Source: Pleurotus djamor (Eukaryota > Basidiomycota > Agaricomycetes > Agaricales > Pleurotaceae). Taken from it: 64,000 nt of DNA. The stretch is taken from contig JAPEVF010000117.1 of the NCBI GenBank assembly GCA_029747585.1, forward strand, positions 1 through 64,000. Reading direction: 5' to 3'. A model generated the notes under the pieces. It saw only the letters and a program-made list of their open reading frames with translations. It did no database searches and had not been told where the DNA came from. Below, one piece after another: positions 23,259-35,307 of the stretch. Each line of letters opens with the position of its first letter. Position 1 is the stretch's first letter. The position numbers and the translations under genes are program-made.

Positions 23259-24947
23259 TCAACTGGATTCTTCATCATCGTTGTTGTCACAATCATCGCC
23301 CACATCTAACGCATTCTTCCTGATCACTCTCACATTCTCCCAGTGGATACGGACTTGATCTTCGCGAAACTGATCTATCACCCCATCGGTCGTAGTCGTT
23401 TCAGAAACTTTCACATTTTGAATAGGCCGCGCCTTTAAAAGACCAAGAAGCGAGCCGAAGTGTCCCCTGGGGGTTGGTTGACTGGTGATGTGCGCACCAT
23501 CTCGGGCTTCATAGTGCGAAATGATCAAGTCGGTCAATTTTGGCCATAATATGGATTGGCGAGCAGAACGTGGGGGAAGAAGGAAGTCAAGAATCCTCAA
23601 ATCACATTTCTTGAAGGTAACTCTTTGGATATCTGGGAAATGGGAAAACAACGTGCGCCAGGTGTTTCCCCTGGCATCCAGTTCAACAAGAGTTAATGCT
23701 CTAACTCTGGATGATATAGTCTTGATGATTGGGAAGATGGAGTATCCCAGCGGGAAGGGGCATTCCAGCTGTAGAACGGGTTTCTGTTCCTTTTCAACAG
23801 AGGCTCCTTTGAAGATTGAAAGTATGAAGGATTCATAGAGATGGTGACTGGAGAACTCCGCGGAAAGCTCTGGCTGGGTATGGCACTGCGCAAAGCGAGA
23901 CCAGACGTCTACAATGTTAAAGAACGAATACTCTGACGCATGGGAAATCGGGTGGGTGTCGAAACTGAGTGATACCGAGGCAGACGCAGGGAATTCAAGG
24001 AAGTGGAAGATGCTAGCCGATAGAACGTCGAGTGCTCGTAGTTCGAGTGATCGCAGATTTGGTAGGCTCACGCCTTTGGCGCACCATTGCGCTGGGTGGC
24101 GTTCGCCGCTATATATTAGCGCAACCGAGAGTTCCTCGACGCGCGGGATGTGGTGCAAGAGGTCGAGAGTCTCCTCCACTGAAATGAGCTGGGAAGTGTG
24201 AATCTTTAGGAATACTAAGTTTGAAGCCTTGTCAAAGTGCGTGGGTGGTGGTACGTCTATGAGCTCGAGGTGCCGTAGGGAGGGCATGTCGTACCAAAGC
24301 CATTTGGCAGGGAGGACAAAGTCGTCCATGTCTGGGTCGCGACAGGTCAACTTGAGACGCCGTAGAAACCGCGCTGAGAGACCTGGTCGGTGGACTAGAA
24401 GACGCAGTATTTCTGCCCAAACCGAAGACTCGATATCAAGCTCGCGTAGGTGTTTCCCAGAAATGGTCTTCATAGCGAGTTCCCCCAAGTCCGACCCGTT
24501 GTCGTCGCTATCTTCCTCGTCAAGATCAGAGGTATCTGGAACGACGATCTTCAGGCTGATGGGTACAGCCTTTGCCCTACATAGCATAGTCTCTGCGAAC
24601 TCGAGGTTGGCGAAGTCGATGTACGACCATAGCGAAGGTGTATCCAGAGTGATTTGCCGCCATTTCCGGCAAACCAATGCAGAGACGTTCAGCCAATCCG
24701 ACCTCCGGGGGCAACTCGACGACTCTAGCGCGTCGTTCATTCTTAAGACGAAGATCATAGAGAGAATTTCGTCCGGGAGCTGGCATATATGGCTTGCGCT
24801 GCTTCGACGAGACTTCAGCGAAGCATCTTCAAGGTCACGAATATTTGCGTCGATGGAGTGGTGGAAATTTTCTGGAGCGACTAGAGGCTGTGTGCAGAGT
24901 GAGACAACTAATTTACGTATTAAGAGTGGGGAAAGGGATCTCACCAT
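23259..24947 (-). CDS. F-box/LRR-type protein, intact copy
   Basis: Open from ATG at 24947 to the stop at 23259 (562 codons if unspliced). The F-box reads ICQLPDEILSMIFVLRMND, followed by WLNVSALVCRKWRQITLDTP and SLWSYIDFANLEFAETML, then LRR-like repeats and an acidic end (DDCDNNDDEESS). A GTGAGA directly after the ATG and a CACACAG at 24888 allow a 57-nt intron that would leave the ATG as its own mini-exon and give 543 residues. The paralogue at 16407 has the same arrangement. It presumably acts as an SCF substrate adaptor, by family. It lies between the two copies of the disordered-protein gene. Confidence 0.8.
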   Translation of the reverse strand: MVRSLSPLLIRKLVVSLCTQPLVAPENFHHSIDANIRDLEDASLKSRRSSASHICQLPDEILSMIFVLRMNDALESSSCPRRSDWLNVSALVCRKWRQITLDTPSLWSYIDFANLEFAETMLCRAKAVPISLKIVVPDTSDLDEEDSDDNGSDLGELAMKTISGKHLRELDIESSVWAEILRLLVHRPGLSARFLRRLKLTCRDPDMDDFVLPAKWLWYDMPSLRHLELIDVPPPTHFDKASNLVFLKIHTSQLISVEETLDLLHHIPRVEELSVALIYSGERHPAQWCAKGVSLPNLRSLELRALDVLSASIFHFLEFPASASVSLSFDTHPISHASEYSFFNIVDVWSRFAQCHTQPELSAEFSSHHLYESFILSIFKGASVEKEQKPVLQLECPFPLGYSIFPIIKTISSRVRALTLVELDARGNTWRTLFSHFPDIQRVTFKKCDLRILDFLLPPRSARQSILWPKLTDLIISHYEARDGAHITSQPTPRGHFGSLLGLLKARPIQNVKVSETTTTDGVIDQFREDQVRIHWENVRVIRKNALDVGDDCDNNDDEESS

Positions 24948-25200
24948 GGTCTCGTTGATTCCAAAGATGTGGATGGGAGAGAACGAAGGACAGACTGGCG
25001 CTTAGCCAAACTGTGGCCACCATTGTTCGTTGGCCACTCAGTACCTCAGGGGCACTCCTAACAGCACCGTGGAACTCCAAGCGTTCGGCGCTTAATCTCA
25101 TTCCTTCTTCCATCAGGTCGCCCTCCTCCGCGTCCCACTTTTTTATGTCCAAGAAACCCGTGGAGATCGATGTGTATGACGTGTCTTGTCATCATCCTCA

Positions 25201-25476
25201 ATGGAACGCCACTTCGACGATTTCCCCTACAACTACGACGAGCGTTGGAAGGAGCACGAAATTTTCTCTGCGACGGACGACTGGAAGCCATTATCGAATC
25301 CGTTGAAATCCCTCCGGTATTTCTGCGCGATTCTAACTCGATACGCTCAACTATTGCTTCCGTAGCCTACACCGTCTCACGAAAACACAGACTCAGCCTA
25401 CATATCGAACGTTCGGTTGGATCCCACCGGTGGTATCCTGCTCGATAACATCTGGCCGTTTCCACGCTTCGTTTGA
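25201..25476 (+). pseudogene. Small unrecognised open frame with one internal TAG
   Basis: The frame reads MERHFDDFPYNYDERWKEHE, continues to LTRYAQLLLP, meets TAG at 25363, and then continues in the same frame as PTPSHENTDSAYISNVRLDP to a TGA at 25474. Composition is protein-like on both sides of the stop. The TAG could be the end of an intron acceptor (TTCCGTAG|CC) rather than a stop, or the gene may be inactivated. I do not recognise it. Confidence 0.3.
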
Positions 25477-25839
25477 CCTAGTGCCGCCAGAGGTCCCCCC
25501 GTTCCGCGGACGATAGGAGTTTCAGTGATGTTACTAGTATTCGCTCGTCTCGGTGCGTCCAGGCTTCTTCTGTCAATCACGAACATCCTTCATGATGTAT
25601 ATAGGACTCGAATCAGCGTTACGATGACGACGTGTCCCTTGGACCATGGGATATGTACCTGAGAACGAAGTGTCGGCATCCCTTGGGCTGGTATATTGCT
25701 TCAAGGTACGCCCAACTCATCAGCCTAACCATGATGCCTCGGTCTCTGATCGAAAGTCGCGTTCAGATCTGCGGACGAAAACTGCGGCTGTAGCTCATCG
25801 GCTCTGCTGTTACCCAGCCTAGATGGACCAGCCTGCGTC

Positions 25840-26461
25840 TTTGGCGTTTCCGTTAGCTGTATCACGCATTTCCCGCTCATCACACTCACTTCATGGCCAC
25901 GCTCAGGACACGCGTTTTTCATCGAACGCATTGTCCGAGACTCGATTACATCAATGCTGCAACCACGATGCCTCAGTTATACCTCGACCACCACCATCAT
26001 CACTATCTTCCCTAGTTCTTCCTGCCAACAAATCCGTCACCACCACTCGAACGGCAGCGCGAAACGCCTACGCTCACCAGCCAAGGTTTATCGTGGATGG
26101 TTTTCGTCGCCCAAGCGATTTGATAACTACGACCACGACCTTCACCTCATTCACCGGTACACGCGTTCAACACGTGCATCATATTTCTCCCGTTCGTGGC
26201 GGTTGGGTGGAGGACCGTTCAAATGTCCTTGCACCCAGCCTCTCGTCATGACGAGCCTTCATGGCACGCGTCTTCCAAACGCTTTTCGGGTGTAACCCAT
26301 ACGACCAGGCTCCCCTTCCGACCTCTTACTCCCCTCCTATGCAATAGCTCGCGTCACCTCTACTCGATTATCCCTTCCTCCACCACAAGCGCATAATCTA
26401 AACGCTCCTACCAATTCATCTACGCTAGAAACCCGATAATCATCGGTCAAAGCAAACGGCC
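25840..26461 (+). repeat. Segmental duplication copy 2, 5' flank of disordered-protein gene
   Basis: Non-coding flank shared with 21420-21970 and lying directly upstream of the intact gene at 26462. It probably contains the promoter of that gene; no clear TATA box was picked out. Confidence 0.75.
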
Positions 26462-29081
26462 ATGAGCGAGGTCGACAGCACCCTTTCACCGCCTCAAGCA
26501 CCATACAGTCGACCACCCGATCTCGACGCGCATGATCAATACCCCCACCATCCCGCTACTACTGCAGCACAACGTCAACATTACCTTTCGCATTATAGCC
26601 ATCGAACACCCAGCGCTGGAGGTCCTCGAACCCGAGAACCATCATGGGTCAGTCAATTCCCACGTGCGCCTTCTCAACAGCATCATAACCACTTCCTACC
26701 CAACGCCAACCACCACTACGCCAACGGGGTCGGTCATGGAGCTCCACCACCTCCGGGTCAAATCAACATCCCACCACCGGCACCGATTGCTCGAGGACGT
26801 TCGGAGGTTGGATCGTTGGCGTTTGGGAGACCGCCGACTGGATTTGATGCGCAGGAGGAGTATATGAACATTGATGCGGAGGGTATCGCGAGAGATGGGA
26901 ATGGGTATGGTATTCCTCGGGTTCCTGTACCGCCTGTCCCTCCTCCGCGTACGCCTCCTCCACATCCACTCGCTTCTTCATCGACACCGGCTCTTCTCGA
27001 TGGAAACGGCGCGGTATATCCTCATCCAATGGAGGTCGAAGCTCCCAGGAACGCGAGGAAGAAGAAAGGCGGCGGAGGTTTCGTTGGGGGATTTTTCATG
27101 GGGCTGTTACGGGGAAAGTCGAAGAAGCTGAAGAAGAAAGAGTCGATTAGAGGTGGGAGGCAGATTACGAGGTTGGATGATGAGGATTTGGTCGTGGAAG
27201 ATGGGGATGGTGCTGGGCCGAGTAATGCGGATGACGTTACGACGCCGGGAGGAGGGATTGTCGGACGACCACCGCAATATTCATCACAACCTTCGACGCC
27301 GGTGACGAACCATGTGCCTACGGCTATTCCATACGGTACGACGACGGCTCCTACTGTCACCACCGTTCCTGGCACTCTTGCTGGCGGCGGCGACCATATC
27401 TCAATGCCCATCCCCGAAGTACACGAACCCGGATCTCCTCCACCATCTAATGCTTCTACCCCAACACCAATCGGCCGTAGACCCAGTCTCCGCGTCAGCG
27501 TCCACCCTCCGTCTGATTCTGAAGATGGAATCCAGAGGAGGGACTCCATGTTCTCCCGTCCAAGGACTGAAAGCGAACATCCTCTTCCGTCTACGAGGCA
27601 TACGAGTATTATGCGGCACGATGCTGATACGCCGAGGAGGAGGGTACACAGCGAGGGTGAGGTGGAAACTCTGCATCGTGGACATGGGAGGAGGGATACC
27701 CGTACGACTCAGACAAGTCAGTCGACTGCTGATCGTACGTATACCACGGAGAATACTGGGAGGTCTGGCAGGAGTAGTGGTAGCCCGGGAAGAAGGGAAA
27801 CCAGACGAAGAAGATCAGGTGGTGGTGCACGAAGAGGGGTCGACGAAGACGATGAAGACGGGGTTTACCAACCGAATTTGCAGACCACGAAAGACTACCG
27901 CAGTATGCCGCGAGGAGCCGATGCTGATTCTGTTGCTACGAAGAACGGAGCATTGAAGCTTCAGCAGTTCTTCAGAGACCTCGCAAAGTTGCCGTGGATT
28001 CGTCGACATCGTATTACAGACGACTACCAACCTCATGCACGCGCGGATTCTCGTGCTCAGGGTCCTTCAAAAGGCGGGAAGAGAATCATCGTTGTGGATG
28101 AACCAGTGAATTGGAGGAAACCTACTCGATGGTACTACGATGTGCTTCCTGAAGGGCAAAAGCATTCCGTTGATGTTGATTTGACGGGTGGAGGTCCGTC
28201 TTCGAGTGGATACACGGACAGTCGTTCGTCGAGGACCCATACGCTGGGCAGTGGGAGTGATAGGTCGAGGGAATATGAGAGGAGGAGGAGACATAGTGAT
28301 GAACATGACCAACGGCGGGCTAGGGACCGCGAACACGATAGGGACAGACACCGGGATAGGGATAGGGAACGAAGGAGTCCCCATTCATCATCTGACCATA
28401 CCATATCTTCTCCACCTCCTCGCCGTCGTGAAAATATAACCTCAACATCCACTGCTTCGCCCCGCCGTCATCCCCACGACCAGCGTATCTCTGATAGTAC
28501 CGCATCCTCCAACGTTCGGTCACCTCCAGCACGAGATGGAGGACATCGAACCCATAAGCGACGACAACATCATTCGCCTCCGCCACCTGTACCACCTATA
28601 CCACCTATGCATCAAACATCTATGCACCATATGCCCCACATGTCGTCTATGAACGCTCTGAACGCTCCTCCTGGGTACGCCACTCAGCCTGTGGTCTACG
28701 CACCAGCCTTGATACCGTATCCAATGGCACAAGCATTTGCGTCGCCGATGCCGATGCAACAGTATCATCCTGGCCAACCACAGATGCAGCAGCAGCAGCC
28801 TATCGTTATCGCTCGATCGCACGATTCGCCTATCCCGAACGTGGTGAACGTCAATGGGAGCCAGGCAGAGAGCGGAGGGGGTAGTCAGTTGATGCAGCAG
28901 CAGGGTGGACCAGGGGGNAGGAGGTCCGCCGGGGCAGACTTATAGTGCACATGGCTTGTTGATGTCGCCGTTGCATATTATGAGTCCGCCGCCGCCGATG
29001 ATGAGTGGAAATCTACCTGGGTCGTCGACGATACCGGGAGGGTATGTTTATTCGCAACATCCGCAGCCGAGACCGCCATGA
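26462..29081 (+). CDS. Large disordered Arg/Pro/Ser-rich protein of unknown function
   Basis: The frame runs from ATG 26462. It is nominally broken by an ambiguous base at 28918; ignoring that base, it continues to TGA at 29079-29081 and gives 872 residues. Visible parts are a His/Pro-rich N-terminus, a basic patch (KKLKKKESIRGGR), Ser/Pro-rich linkers, and one more ordered-looking segment, KLQQFFRDLAKLPWIRRHR with RWYYDVLPEGQKHSVDVDL (residues about 500-580). After that come an RD/RE-rich repeat (HDRDRHRDRDRERR), then a Met/Pro/Gln-rich tail ending in SQHPQPRPP. The RD/RE repeats recall nuclear RNA-binding or splicing-associated proteins, but that is only composition. No family is recognised. 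Confidence 0.75.
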
Positions 29082-29589
29082 TATTGGTGTTTGACATTCA
29101 TACTTTTTCGTTCTTTTCCCTCGTCGGTTCTTCGCTTGCGCTCCTTCCTTCGATGCCATCGTTATCATCATTCGTACGTATGGTATTGCTTTTGAGGATG
29201 TACTTTCTTCCTTTTACCTTTCTACCTTCCGTTCACGTATTTACTTTCGTCGTCGGACGGTTTCATGTTCTCATCCCTGGCCAATTTCGCTACGATAACA
29301 TTATGGATAAGTTATGGATATGTCAGGTACGGTGTTGATACCCAGTTACGTTCCTCTACTTACTGTGCGTTGCTATAAGCTTGTCGTCAATGTATCGTAT
29401 CACCCTGCCCGTGTCCGCTTCTAGCTTACAAAGGGTTTGACCCTCTCTCAGCTGGAATTTCCTTGAGTTCATTACCACTCATCGTGCTTTGGTACTTATT
29501 CAAACCTTTGATCCTCTACGTGTAACCGGAGTCTTCCTTCCAGAATACTGAATGTACCCATCGATTCCTTCTAAACGGATAATACAATT
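29082..29589. other. Intergenic, convergent 3' ends
   Basis: This is the spacer between the + strand gene ending at 29081 and the - strand HET gene ending at 29622. Nothing else is supported. Confidence 0.5.
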
Positions 29590-29621
29590 TCTTCGAGAAT
29601 TGAGCTACCAGTGCCTAGTGA

Positions 29622-31126
29622 CTATTTAATATATACCCACTGGGGCTTGATACCACTCTTGAGGATTTCGTCCGCTGTCGGAAGCTTTACAACTTCGCCC
29701 CATGAGCATCGCTTATACCCAGCCCGTGAAGTGTCATTTCCTTGTTCTAATAAGACCCCGTACGACGTTTGACCGCTCCATCCATAGATACTAACAGTCA
29801 ATTGTTTGCAACTGTCGGCGGAAACGTGGAAGGGGTGAGCGAACAAAGTAATTGTGCCTAAAGTCTGCCCAAAACACTTGAAGTGACACGGGATGTACGC
29901 CCACTCTGTACCGTCATCTCGGTCGAAGGTCATGGTTTTGGCAATGGAAGGGGAACCAAGGTCAAATAGACACATCATGATGCGTATGCCACCATTATTG
30001 ACGGTAAAGGATACGTCAACTTGGGAAGAAGCATCGAAGATATTGAAACGGATCGTAGGGAATACCAAGTCTTCCCGCTGCCCATTGAACGCTTGTGGAG
30101 AGCTTGCTAGCATCGAATTCCAGTGGCTAGGCAGGTGGTTTCTATTGTCCCAATTGAAGATGGACCGTTCTGCACTGTCCTGCAAGCACGCAAGCTGTAG
30201 ACGATAAAAGGCACGTCCTGCACCTTCCCCGTAGGCAATTGGCATGTGGACATTGAGAAGGGAGATAAGGCAGTAAGCCATATCTTCGGGACGAGTGGTG
30301 CGTCGATTACGAAGGTACTCGAACATTCGGGAAGCATGGTCAGCCGAGGGCGTGGTTGCGTAACCCCCTATGTACAGGATGCCTATGATCAGGTTTCAAT
30401 TTTTCATGGTTGTGCAAGGCAAATCCAATCAGTCGCACCTGACCCACTGAGCAGCTCCCGATGTAACCTGCCATCAATCCAAACAGGCAACCCTCGATCG
30501 AAGTCGAATTTGCCGCCGAGCGCTGACACTCGATGCCAATCCTTATTGAAGAAGAGAAGCCTCGTCGGGGCCAGGAGTTCCTGGAGCGTCCAGCCACGTT
30601 TGAACCACCCGTCATCCCGTACATCGGCCAGTGTCGTGGTGTCGCCGAGGTACACAAAGCACGCATGTGCGTTGCGGTACCATGTAAACATGGCACGGAT
30701 AGATTCATCGACTTCTGGGCCGATGCGCTGGTCGATACAGCCAGTGTCGAACCACACAAACCGATAACCAGCCGCCCGAGGCGCCGAAAAGAAACCATCA
30801 AGTTTCTTCTTTGATTCTGCCTTGCCCTCTATATCACCGCCTTCCGCAAATCTTGCGAGATCAGCGATATCGACCTCTTCTTGAAGCCACCGGTGAGAGA
30901 GAATCGCGTATTTGAACACTCTATCAATGCATTCATCCCATTGCCAAGAAAGTTGTATGTTTCGATCTTCAAGTTCTGCAGAGATATGATTAGCCAACCC
31001 AACACGGGTGACCAGTTTCATTTCATGGAGATCGAAGAGCCGTATTGGGCATCTTTGAGTGTATTCGGCTAGCTCGTCCTCACTGTGTCTGTTTGTTGAG
31101 AGCAGATCATCACATTTATCGTACAT
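29622..31126 (-). CDS. HET-domain protein, copy C
   Basis: Exon 1 (30439-31126) and exon 2 (29622-30382) join over a 56-nt intron (GTGCGA...ATAG) to give 482 residues. Motifs: CPIRLFDLHEMKLVTR, YAILSHRWLQEEVDIADL, FVWFDTGCIDQRIGPEVDES, AMFTWYRNAHACFVYL, WFKRGWTLQELLAP, RRTTRPEDMAYC, MPIAYGEGAGRAF, and the end QWVYIK. The ATG at 31126 is well placed, with about 20 residues before the conserved block. It is a close paralogue of copy D and a more distant one of copies A and B. Function in non-self recognition or programmed cell death is inferred from the HET family. Confidence 0.88.
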
Positions 31127-32451
31127 CTAATGCATGTTTTATCAACTTGAATAAACATCCAGAAACAAAATGCAACGCACACAATCGCTTGATAGGAAGG
31201 ATCTGGGCTTGCGAATGCGATCCATCTGCTTGAAGTACTGGATGGTGGTTTGGGGAAAGCGTGAAGATATCGGTTCAGCTCAAGGAACGACCAAGGCCTG
31301 AGGCCCCCCAACGCTATATATTCAATCCTCCAAATCTTATCTAGGCGCTCTTGTTTTCGCCACGGTCAGAGTTGGACTCGTTTATCAAGATCTCACATAT
31401 CATACCCCACAATGCTTATTCTTCCTCGTCAGAAACGATTCTCCAGCTTGCTTGATGCTCCCAGGTACGAGATCCTCGAAACACGCACACCTAAAGTCCG
31501 ACGGATTCCCACCAAGCTCTGACACAAGGGTCATCAGCCATGGCCCATCGGAGGCACGGTTACAGTTATCAGAGGCAGAGTTTGGTGTTTTGGACGCAGC
31601 GTAGCGGAGGTGCCGGTCAAGCTTATATAAGTATCAGATAGCGTGCGGAGCCATGCATCTGGCTACCCAACATCTGATTCGTATCTGATAGGCCATCAAT
31701 GCATCATGCATCAGTCATCAAACTCCCCCGAATCACAGCGTATCGATTCGTCGAGCGACTTGATAGAGCACCGTGACAAACACTCACTTCTGAAGGTTCT
31801 TATTTGACAATTCAATGAGACCGGGTTGCAGATTCGTTCAGACGTTCGGCGATTCTCCATAGATAGTCTTCGTGGGTTTCCCAGCGTGACACGGGTACCG
31901 CTATTCGTAAATCGTGTGCCTCAAATCGTGAGCCAAATGGACTTTGGCCTCGCTTCGACCACGGAACCTTTTGTCAGCCATCTCCTTTCACGATGCAACG
32001 TCGATCTAGAGCACAGACAGGGTCACCGAGAAAACGGCAAAACTTTAATTTACTCCCATAGATGGACTAGCGTTGTCTTGGGGAAATTGATACACACGCG
32101 CCCACAACCCCAACCGCTTTTTTCTTCCTCCCCCCTCGTTCCTTTCCCATCATCGTCGCTTTCGTTTCTGCTCGTGGCTACTCAAAGGCGACCGACGCAG
32201 TACCTCAAGTAGAGCGGAGGACCGTCCCAAGCAAGGCCGATCTGCTGTCGCAATTTTGCTGTGGGGATTAAGTACATGCAACGCGTAACCTGTGAGTTGC
32301 GTTAGAATCACCTTTCGTGTCCCTTCCTCTTATCTCAGTCACCAGGATTTCGCGCTGCGAAACGCACAAATACCGTCGCCCGTCTCCGTACCGTCCTTTC
32401 TCAGAAGCATCAAGTGTAACAGCCCAAGGGATACCAAGTAGACTGCTAGCG
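31127..32451. other. Divergent intergenic region between HET C and DUF6534 gene
   Basis: This roughly 1.3-kb spacer is shared in part with 37541-38460. It contains short direct repeats of TATCAGATA/TCTGATA type and ATGCATCATGCATCA near 31630-31720, and a GCTTATATAAG TATA-like site near 31620. Frames at 31826-32212 have no recognised domain. It may hold both promoters. Confidence 0.45.
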
Positions 32452-34674
32452 ATGTCGCTTCCTGACCGTATCACGCCAGTCACGCAGGCGATGTTCGATG
32501 AGACTTACGGTCAGACATTTGTCTCCGGTAACGCTCGATGAAGGAGGGGATCTGAGTCGCTTGCCGTGTTTTAGGTGCATCCCTCATCTGCTCGCAAATT
32601 CTGCTGGTTCTGTACGGACTGGCTACTCTCCAGGTACGTCTTTCTGCTTTGTCTATCTATGCGTCTACGTCTATATATGCTCACGTTTAATTCTTCCTCG
32701 CGGACCAGACGTACATGTACTTCATGAACTACACTAGGGATCCGAAATCCATCAAGCTGACGGTCCGTCTGCGTTCGCATGATAGCGTATGTGATCCCCG
32801 TTGACGCCTCTCTTTACAGGTTCTTTGGATCTGGTACGTAGAAAACCAGTACCGACTCTCTATCTTCTACCAGCCTTCTCAAAGCGCACATCATCTCTTA
32901 GGCTCTTGAGTACCCTGCATGCTGCTTTCAGTGAGTACTCCTGCTCATCAGACGTTGCCGCAGATATATCAACCGCCTCCTACAGTCAGCCATACGGAGT
33001 ACCATTACCTGGTACGCCTCGTCCATACCCCCATCACCGGTCGTCACGCTGATCCAGCACCTTAGGCCAAGTCCTACTCGGACCCAATGCTGCTCATAGA
33101 TGGTGAATGGTATGTCCCTCTGTCCTCTTATGTTAAGTTTACTAGTGTACTCATCACCGTGGATGCTATAGGTCCGTGTATGTGAGTTCCCTCCCTATGA
33201 ACCCCTACCACACGCCAGCCAACTCCCTTCTTCTCAGTCAGGCATCGCCGTTGGGGTGGCTATATGCTTCTGCGTCCAAGTGTACGTCCCACCATCCCCT
33301 GATTTTCCTTCACAGTCTCATCCCCTCATTATATGTTTAGGTTCTTCGCTCGGATGATTTTCTGCTGTGAGCCGTTCCGTCCGCTCAGCACAACAAGCTT
33401 CTCATGACTGGGTTCTTCAATGGAATGATAGTGACTAATGGGGCGACACAAAGGATGCTCGCCGTCTCCTTCGTAAGCCCCTAGATTAGTGTATTCCTTC
33501 CACCTTGCGCTGACGTTCGAACGTAATCAGGCTGTCTTAATCATGGCCCATGCTGGTCAGTCCTGTTCTTTCCTCAAGGCTCATCACCGCATCTAATGTT
33601 GCTGGGTACCAAAGTCTTTGGAATATGTACGTTTCCGAGCATTGGACTTATGAGCTCGCACTGAGAGCTGCCTTTGTCGGTTTGTACAGATATTAGCTAC
33701 GACTTGTACGTGTAAGCTCGCCCCCATAGCTCGTCCAGGCTGAGCATAGATCTTACCAGATTCCACCTATGGGAGATCCCTGCACTCCACGCTGCGGTCG
33801 TACGTCACTACCATTGATTTCCTGCCTTCCCCCTCTCATATTAATTAACCCTTGCGTCGCTTTCAAGTATCGCTCCATGGTCCCTCTGCTCATAATTCGA
33901 GTGGTCTCCGACGCGCTCACAGCCGGAACGCTTTGTGTCATTTTGTACGACTCGAAGTCGTTCGCGCGGTCGTTGAAGTTATTGAATACCTTGATTGTGT
34001 ATTCGATGAATCGGTTTATCCTTACGACGTAAGTACACCATCGTCTGTACTTTTGTGGTCGGACATGTACTTATTAACCTTGATCTCCCTGTCGTAGGCT
34101 TGTCGTCATCGTTCAGACTATTATCGTGCGTTGCCTCCCCTCCCTGTGTTCGCACCTGAGCTTACTTTGGCTATGGTTCGCTCTCAGCTTCTCAAGCGAC
34201 CGAGGAGTATATGGGCTATGGCCATCGAGTTCATCACAGCTCAGCGTAAGTCAACCTATCCCTATCCCTGACGCTGGCCTTCCTTGACTACGGCTCATCT
34301 TTGCTGACTATGTGCATTCCAGTCTACGTCAATAGCTTCCTCGCAAGTCTCAACTCGAGGAATCGCCTTCGACACATCGGCAACTCCAATTCAATATCGT
34401 TATCCTACATCCAGCCATCCTCTATTACGCCGGGGAATGAGGATCACCCTGGGGAATTAGGGCAAAGGAACAAGGAGGACCGGTATGTCATTCCTCGCAC
34501 GGGGCTCGACTCAGTTGAATAACACCGCTCGCCGTTTCTTACAGGACCAGTGACCTGACAGCACTTCAATTCCGGCGTCGGTCGAGTCTTGATCGTAGTC
34601 CCACCAATTCGTTGGAATGGAATGGGGATGGAAGGACGGAGAGCAAGGACAGAGAAAGCCTCGGTAATGGATAA
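32452..34674 (+). CDS. DUF6534-type integral membrane protein, many exons
   Basis: Coding pieces can be stitched with short introns. The exons are 32452-32509, 32575-32633, 32709-32762, 32820-32833, 32902-32930, 32986-33011, 33066-33109, 33172-33181, 33238-33281 and further ones. Together they read YGASLICSQILLVLYGLATL, QTYMYFMNYTRDPKSIKL, VLWIWLLSTLHAAF, ISHTEYHYL, LIDGEWSVYSGIAVGVAICF, later YRSMVPLLIIRVVSDALTAG, NTLIVYSMNRFILTT and LKRPRSIWAMAIEFITAQLY, then VNSFLASLNSRNRLR. This order of hydrophobic segments and the YVNSFLASLNSR end are typical of Agaricomycete DUF6534 proteins (about seven membrane helices, function unknown). The stop is the TAA at 34672. The join around 33360-33480 could not be made in frame with certainty, so intactness is unproven. 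Confidence 0.75.
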
Positions 34675-35027
34675 GGTCGACCTTGCCAAAACAGGCGCAC
34701 TTACCTACATTTTCTACTACATGATAGCAATACTCGTTGTCGTTTGTATAACTTATTGATTCCATTTATGCCTTGGACTGTTGTGCATGAGAAGCTCAGG
34801 TGCGATGCAGAATGTCGGCTAGCCGTAACTTTCGACGTCGTGGACATCGATGATTGTAATTGAGTACCAGCGGGAGTGGATGAATTAGATATACACATTA
34901 AATACATGTGTGGATGGTAAATCAAAGGGTCGTCTAGAATCCACGATCATGAGTCCATCCATCGTCTACAGTCGAGCGGTCGCGAAACGAAAAGGCAGGG
35001 AGAAATTCCAGCGGTCCCAATCATATA

Positions 35028-35307
35028 TCACCGCGACCTCCTCCCAAACACCTGACTATCCAGCTCAGCCTCCATATCCATCCTTCCAATAACTTCTTCA
35101 CTACTTGCAGGGTCGGGTGGATATACGAAGATAATTCGCGGTATGGTTCTCTGTCTTCCTTGTTGGGTAAGTCGGAATCGGGGGATTCCAGGTTGAACTA
35201 GTCGAGCTTCAGCGACAGAAAACGGAGGAAAAGACAAGAATCCCCTCTGATCCGTCGTTGTGCGAGACGTGAAATGCGATTTGGTCCTTCTGATTCACGT
35301 TGGGCAT
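35028..35307 (-). pseudogene. ATG13: ATG13 remnant consisting of both ends only
   Basis: From the ATG at 35307 it reads MPNVNQKDQIAFHV, an Atg13 start. A frame change then leads to KLD, a stop in place of the expected Trp, and FNLESPDSDLPNKEDREPYR, the next conserved Atg13 block. Soon after, the sequence jumps to SSEEVIGRMDMEAELDSQVF, the C-terminal end shared with the copy at 40.6 kb. The large middle of the gene is missing. It is clearly non-functional and convergent with the DUF6534 gene, as in copy D. Confidence 0.85.

Larger units (their letters stand above)
29590..35307. repeat. Segmental duplication copy C: HET / DUF6534 / ATG13 ends
   Basis: This block matches 36090-40700. Both have a HET gene on -, a DUF6534 gene on +, the stretch 'gtggatgg.taaatcaaag.gtcgtctaga' (34910 and 40500), and the ATG13 3' end on - (35028 and 40614). 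Sequence just 3' of the HET genes also matches ('tcttcgag' and 'gctaccagtgcctag', 29590 and 36096). The protein-coding parts are moderately diverged. Confidence 0.85.

Noticed and set aside
24229..25005. 258-codon plus-strand frame antisense to the F-box gene
   Set aside because: The minus strand encodes a clear F-box protein here; the antisense frame is Ser/Arg-rich and has no recognisable motif.
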